The notes under the pieces are model-generated. The model worked only from the letters and a program-made list of their open reading frames with translations. It was not told the origin of the DNA and did no database searches. Made by a program: the position numbers and the translations under genes. A stretch of DNA of 8,487 nt. It comes from Gammaproteobacteria bacterium. Its GTDB lineage: Bacteria > Pseudomonadota > Gammaproteobacteria > CAJXQU01. Location: assembly GCA_026984275.1 (NCBI GenBank), contig JALSSM010000377.1:1-8487 (forward strand), written 5' to 3'. Within the stretch, counting starts at the first letter, position 1. Every line of letters starts with the position of its first letter. This document shows positions 5,821-8,487 of this stretch, one piece after another.

Positions 5821-6792
5821 ATGACACAACAATTCAAACCGAGTGTAAACCAACTGGCAGCTCCCATTGTTGAGAGGATGATCGACAATGCGGAAGCGTT
5901 GCGGATTGGGATCGAAAAACTCTCGAATGGAACAACAGTGATAGATGCCGGTGTAAAGGTACCGGGTGGGCTTGAGGCCGGACGACTGGTGGGTGAAATC
6001 TGTCTGGGAGGGCTTGGAGAGGTGCATTTCAGTTCAAGCAACAACTTTAATAACTGGCGTACTAATATCGATGTTTATACATCAAACCCGGTGATTGCCT
6101 GTCTTGCCAGCCAGTATGCTGGCTGGAGTTTGTCGCATGGGGAAGGCAAGGAGAAATTTATGGCGTTGGGTTCAGGGCCGGCTCGCGCTCTGGGCAGTAA
6201 CGAACCTTTGTTTGATGAATTAGGTTATCGTGATCAAAGTGATACGGCGATCATGGTGATAGAAGTTGATAAAAATCCACCCGCAGAACTGGCCGATGAA
6301 ATTGCAGAGCGTTGTCAGGTCAAAGTAGAAAACCTGACGATTATTCTGACACCCACTTCAAGTCTGGCTGGTGGCGTCCAGGTTGTGGCACGTTCTCTGG
6401 AAACGTCATTGCACAAAGCACATGAGTTACACTTTCCATTGGACAAAATTGTAGATGGCTTTGCGACAGCTCCTGTTTCTCCACCACATACTGATTTTGT
6501 TAAAGCCATGGGGCGGACTAACGACTCGATCCTGTTTGGGGGAGAGGTTCATTTATTCGTCGATGCAGAGAATGATGAAGCTGAAGAGCTGGCAAAAAAT
6601 CTGCCAAGTAGTTCGTCAAAAGATTATGGCAAACCATTTGCTGATATTTTCAAGGATTCCGGTTACGATTTTTATAAAATTGATCCCATGTTATTCAGCC
6701 CTGCAAAAGTGACTGTTTCTTCCGTCAAAACGGGCAAGAGTTTCCATGCCGGGAAGTTGGACGAAAAACTGCTGGATCAGTCTTTCAGTTAA
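5821..6792 (+). CDS. mch: Methenyltetrahydromethanopterin cyclohydrolase
   Basis: The 323-residue protein is Mch, which reversibly hydrolyses 5,10-methenyl-H4MPT to 5-formyl-H4MPT in the cytoplasm. In methylotrophic bacteria this is the middle step of formaldehyde oxidation, after Fae and MtdA/MtdB and before the formyltransferase/hydrolase complex Fhc. Family blocks are present in order: VIDAGVKVPGGLEAGR (40-55), EICLGGLG (59-66), SQYAGWSL (97-104), MALGSGPARAL (114-124), ELGYRD (133-138), AGGVQVVARSLETSLHKAHE (183-202), SPPHTDFVKAMGRTNDSILF (220-239), DFYKIDPMLFSPA (283-295) and SVKTGKSF (301-308). Length and both ends fit bacterial Mch, so it appears complete. It is divergent from the zincin gene and followed by a strong terminator, so it may be transcribed alone under the repeat-bearing promoter. 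The following ATP-grasp and CitG-like genes are the same partners that follow mch in Methylobacterium-type clusters. Confidence 0.97.
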   Translation: MTQQFKPSVNQLAAPIVERMIDNAEALRIGIEKLSNGTTVIDAGVKVPGGLEAGRLVGEICLGGLGEVHFSSSNNFNNWRTNIDVYTSNPVIACLASQYAGWSLSHGEGKEKFMALGSGPARALGSNEPLFDELGYRDQSDTAIMVIEVDKNPPAELADEIAERCQVKVENLTIILTPTSSLAGGVQVVARSLETSLHKAHELHFPLDKIVDGFATAPVSPPHTDFVKAMGRTNDSILFGGEVHLFVDAENDEAEELAKNLPSSSSKDYGKPFADIFKDSGYDFYKIDPMLFSPAKVTVSSVKTGKSFHAGKLDEKLLDQSFS

Positions 6793-6819
6793 TTAAGAAC
6801 TTGTTTTTATTGTTTAAGT

Positions 6820-6853
6820 AAAGGATCTTCTGTTATTTCAGAAGATCCTTTTT
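6820..6853 (+). terminator. Rho-independent terminator after mch
   Basis: A perfect 13-bp stem, AAAGGATCTTCTG (6820-6832) with CAGAAGATCCTTT (6839-6851), closes a 6-base TTATTT loop and runs into five T residues (6849-6853). It lies 27 bases after the mch stop codon. It should end most transcripts from mch before the ATP-grasp gene, which begins only 38 bases further on. On the opposite strand the stem is followed by only three T residues, so activity there is doubtful and no minus-strand gene is nearby. Confidence 0.92.
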
Positions 6854-6891
6854 CAATCGCCATCTAAAAAATTATTACACCGAAAAATTTC

Positions 6892-7827
6892 ATGATACCT
6901 CCTGACCAGATAGCCATAATCACCGATGATCCGGGATGGCATGGCCGCCAGTTAAAGGCAGCTTTTGCCAAGCGTGGGTTTGAAAGTCATTATGTCTCAT
7001 TGATGGATTGTCATCTTGCTATCCAGGGACAAAATGCGTCAAGACAAACATCAATTGTGATCCCTGGTTTTGATGGGGAAAGACTGGCTGGTGTATTTGT
7101 TCGTGGTGTCCCCGGTGGTACATTGGAACAGGTTATTTTACGACTCAACATTCTTCATTCTCTTTATGATTCCGGTACGGTGGTCTACAACAATGGTCGT
7201 GCCATTGAGAGAACAGTCGATAAAACCATGACTACTTTTCTGCTGAATCACCACGGTTTACCGACACCTGACACCTGGATCTGCGAATCGGAATCACAGG
7301 CGCGATCAATCATTCTGGAGCAAACTTCCAAAGGTAATATTCTGGTGATGAAACCTTTATTTGGTTCCCAGGGGATTGGTCTGGTCAAGATAGAAACCCC
7401 GGAAGACTTGCCTGATGATCTGGAACTGTATGGTGATGTTTTTTATTTGCAGCGCTTCATTGATAAAAACACAGATCATCATCAAGACTGGCGTGTTTTT
7501 GTGATCAACGGGCGAGCTGAAGCTATGATGTTACGCTCAGGTGATCACTGGATCACGAATCGTGCTCAGGGAGCAAAATGTCATTCGATTCTGTTTGATC
7601 AACATCTGGCTGATCTGGCCGAAGCCGCCGTTAAAGCCGTAGACATTGACTATGCCGGTGTCGATCTGATGCAGGATGAGCAAGGTCATTTTCTGGTGAC
7701 AGAAGTGAATAGTGTTCCCGCTTGGTGGGGGTTGCAAAAGGTCTGTGATTTTAATCTGGCCGAACGCCTGTCTGATCATTTCCTGTCAAAAGTGGCTGCC
7801 TCATTAAAGATCGAAGTTCTCAAATAA
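6892..7827 (+). CDS. ATP-grasp (RimK-like) ligase of the H4MPT C1 cluster, 'orf5' type
   Basis: A 311-residue protein of the ATP-grasp superfamily, which joins a carboxylate to an amine or thiol through an acyl-phosphate, using ATP. Visible are an N-terminal pre-ATP-grasp domain (1-105, starting IAIITDDPGWHGRQL), the ATP-binding strand and glycine loop VMKPLFGSQGIGLV (152-165), the DWRVFVING strand (199-207) and the metal-binding C-terminal part AGVDLM (255-260) and VTEVNSVPAWWGLQ (269-282). RimK-like members often add glutamate. In methylotrophs such a gene follows mch and is tied to making H4MPT or methylofuran; a glutamate ligase step, as in archaeal MptN or MfnD, is a reasonable guess but unproven here. 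No good Shine-Dalgarno sequence precedes the ATG at 6892, and a terminator lies just upstream, so expression may be low. It overlaps the next gene by one base (TAATG). Confidence 0.88.
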   Translation: MIPPDQIAIITDDPGWHGRQLKAAFAKRGFESHYVSLMDCHLAIQGQNASRQTSIVIPGFDGERLAGVFVRGVPGGTLEQVILRLNILHSLYDSGTVVYNNGRAIERTVDKTMTTFLLNHHGLPTPDTWICESESQARSIILEQTSKGNILVMKPLFGSQGIGLVKIETPEDLPDDLELYGDVFYLQRFIDKNTDHHQDWRVFVINGRAEAMMLRSGDHWITNRAQGAKCHSILFDQHLADLAEAAVKAVDIDYAGVDLMQDEQGHFLVTEVNSVPAWWGLQKVCDFNLAERLSDHFLSKVAASLKIEVLK

Positions 7828-8487
7828 TGGCATCAAAATCTGATCTGATCACACAAGCTGTTTACAAAAGCTGCATAACAGAAATAAACGCTTTCAAACC
7901 AGGCAATGTCAGTGTTCATTCGGATGGACATGGGATGGCAGCGGATGATTTTATTCGTAGTGCAGAACTGATCAGTCCGGTGATGGGAAATCCTGATCTG
8001 ACAGTGGGTGAAAGAATCCTGCAAAGTGTTCAACTTACGATGTCACAGGTGGGTTGCAATACGAACCTAGGCATCATTTTGCTGGCCGCACCGCTGGCAC
8101 AGGCTGCTTTTATCAAAAAAGAAAATGAATTCCTTCAGCAAATTCTTTATAAAGTGCTTGATGATCTGACAGTCGAAGATGCGACACTCGCTTTCGAAGC
8201 TATCGCACTTGCCAATCCCGGAGGTCTGGGGGATGCGAATGATCATGATGTTCGCGATCAGGCCACAGTGACTTTGCTTGAAGCCATGCAGGCCGCACAG
8301 GATCGAGATCGCATTGCCTGGCAATACGCAAATGAATTCAAAGATATTTTCCAGGCCGGGGTGAATACACTGCGAATGCAGGTTTTACGCTGGAAGGATG
8401 TTGACAACAGACTCGAGTGGGCGACGGTTGCCTGTTACCTGAACTTCATGACAATGTTCCCGGATAGTCATATTGTTCGTAAATATG
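7827..8487 (+). CDS. Triphosphoribosyl-dephospho-CoA synthase-like protein (CitG/MdcB family), 'orf7' type, cut by the right edge
   Basis: Reading from the ATG at 7827, whose first base is the last base of the preceding TAA stop, gives 220 open codons to the window end with no stop. The product begins MASKSDLITQAVYKSC and carries features of the CitG/MdcB family (PF01874): FKPGNVSVHSDGHGM (23-37), corresponding to the KPGLVD region of CitG; VGCNTNLGIILLAAPLAQAA (75-94), the GTNTHKG-like block; NPGGLGDANDHDV (130-142); and DSHIVRKY (213-220). Classical CitG makes the prosthetic-group precursor of citrate lyase from dephospho-CoA and ATP. No citrate or malonate lyase gene is seen here. Homologues following the ATP-grasp gene in bacterial H4MPT clusters are thought to act in H4MPT or methylofuran synthesis; the reaction is not established. 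The family usually has about 280-310 residues, so some 60-90 are missing beyond the edge. Confidence 0.88.
   Translation, partial: MASKSDLITQAVYKSCITEINAFKPGNVSVHSDGHGMAADDFIRSAELISPVMGNPDLTVGERILQSVQLTMSQVGCNTNLGIILLAAPLAQAAFIKKENEFLQQILYKVLDDLTVEDATLAFEAIALANPGGLGDANDHDVRDQATVTLLEAMQAAQDRDRIAWQYANEFKDIFQAGVNTLRMQVLRWKDVDNRLEWATVACYLNFMTMFPDSHIVRKY

Noticed and set aside
6107..6126. Perfect 8-bp stem with TATG loop inside mch
   Set aside because: It falls on codons for the conserved SQYAGW motif and is not followed by a T run, so codon choice explains it better than an RNA element.
7536..7560. GATC-rich, TGATCA-containing stretch inside the ATP-grasp gene
   Set aside because: TGATCA arises often from the common codon pairs CTG-ATC and GTG-ATC in this genome, so single copies in genes carry no regulatory meaning.
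8067..8324. 85-codon open frame on the minus strand near the right edge
   Set aside because: It is the shadow of the CitG-like gene, whose plus-strand frame has clear family motifs.

Overview
The window looks like a stretch of chromosome from a gammaproteobacterial methylotroph. Two things point there. The left and middle part carries a housekeeping order familiar from gammaproteobacteria: yciI, yciB, yciO, an M50 protease gene, trpS, scpA, scpB. The right part carries genes of the tetrahydromethanopterin (H4MPT)-linked C1 pathway, found in methylotrophic and methanotrophic bacteria. Base composition is moderate and even, without an obvious foreign island. I cannot name the genus from sequence alone; a Methylophaga-like organism or a gammaproteobacterial methanotroph would both fit.

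Layout. Positions 1-670 (minus strand) hold yciB followed by the first 30 codons of yciI, which runs off the left edge. A 109-base divergent gap follows. Positions 780-4906 (plus strand) form a tight run of yciO, a site-2-protease-family membrane peptidase, trpS (TTG start with a strong ribosome binding site), scpA and scpB; trpS/scpA and scpA/scpB overlap by ATGA. rluB, which often follows scpB in related genomes, is absent. Instead a convergent gene on the minus strand (4884-5672) overlaps the 3' end of scpB by 23 bases. It encodes a predicted exported or lipid-anchored zincin with a HExxHxxGxxD signature, and I cannot assign it to a named family.

Positions 5673-5820 are a divergent intergenic region. 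Just before a TATAAC -10-like hexamer lies a compact cluster of three TGATCA cores, arranged as a 19-base dyad overlapping an exact tandem repeat. This is the best candidate control site in the window. Next come mch (methenyl-H4MPT cyclohydrolase), a clear rho-independent terminator, an ATP-grasp ligase gene (the 'orf5' type of methylotroph C1 clusters), and a CitG/MdcB-like gene ('orf7' type) that overlaps its neighbour by one base and runs off the right edge.

How the genes work together. ScpA and ScpB are the non-SMC subunits of the chromosome condensin, and TrpS charges tRNA-Trp. The M50 protein and YciB are inner-membrane proteins with less defined roles. Mch catalyses the middle step of oxidising formaldehyde bound to H4MPT towards formate. 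The two genes after it belong to families that accompany bacterial H4MPT clusters and probably help make the pathway's cofactors, though their exact reactions cannot be read from sequence. I found no tRNA, rRNA, CRISPR array, insertion sequence or defence system. The most original items are the unassigned zincin, the repeat cluster before mch, and the terminator that splits mch from the cofactor-type genes.
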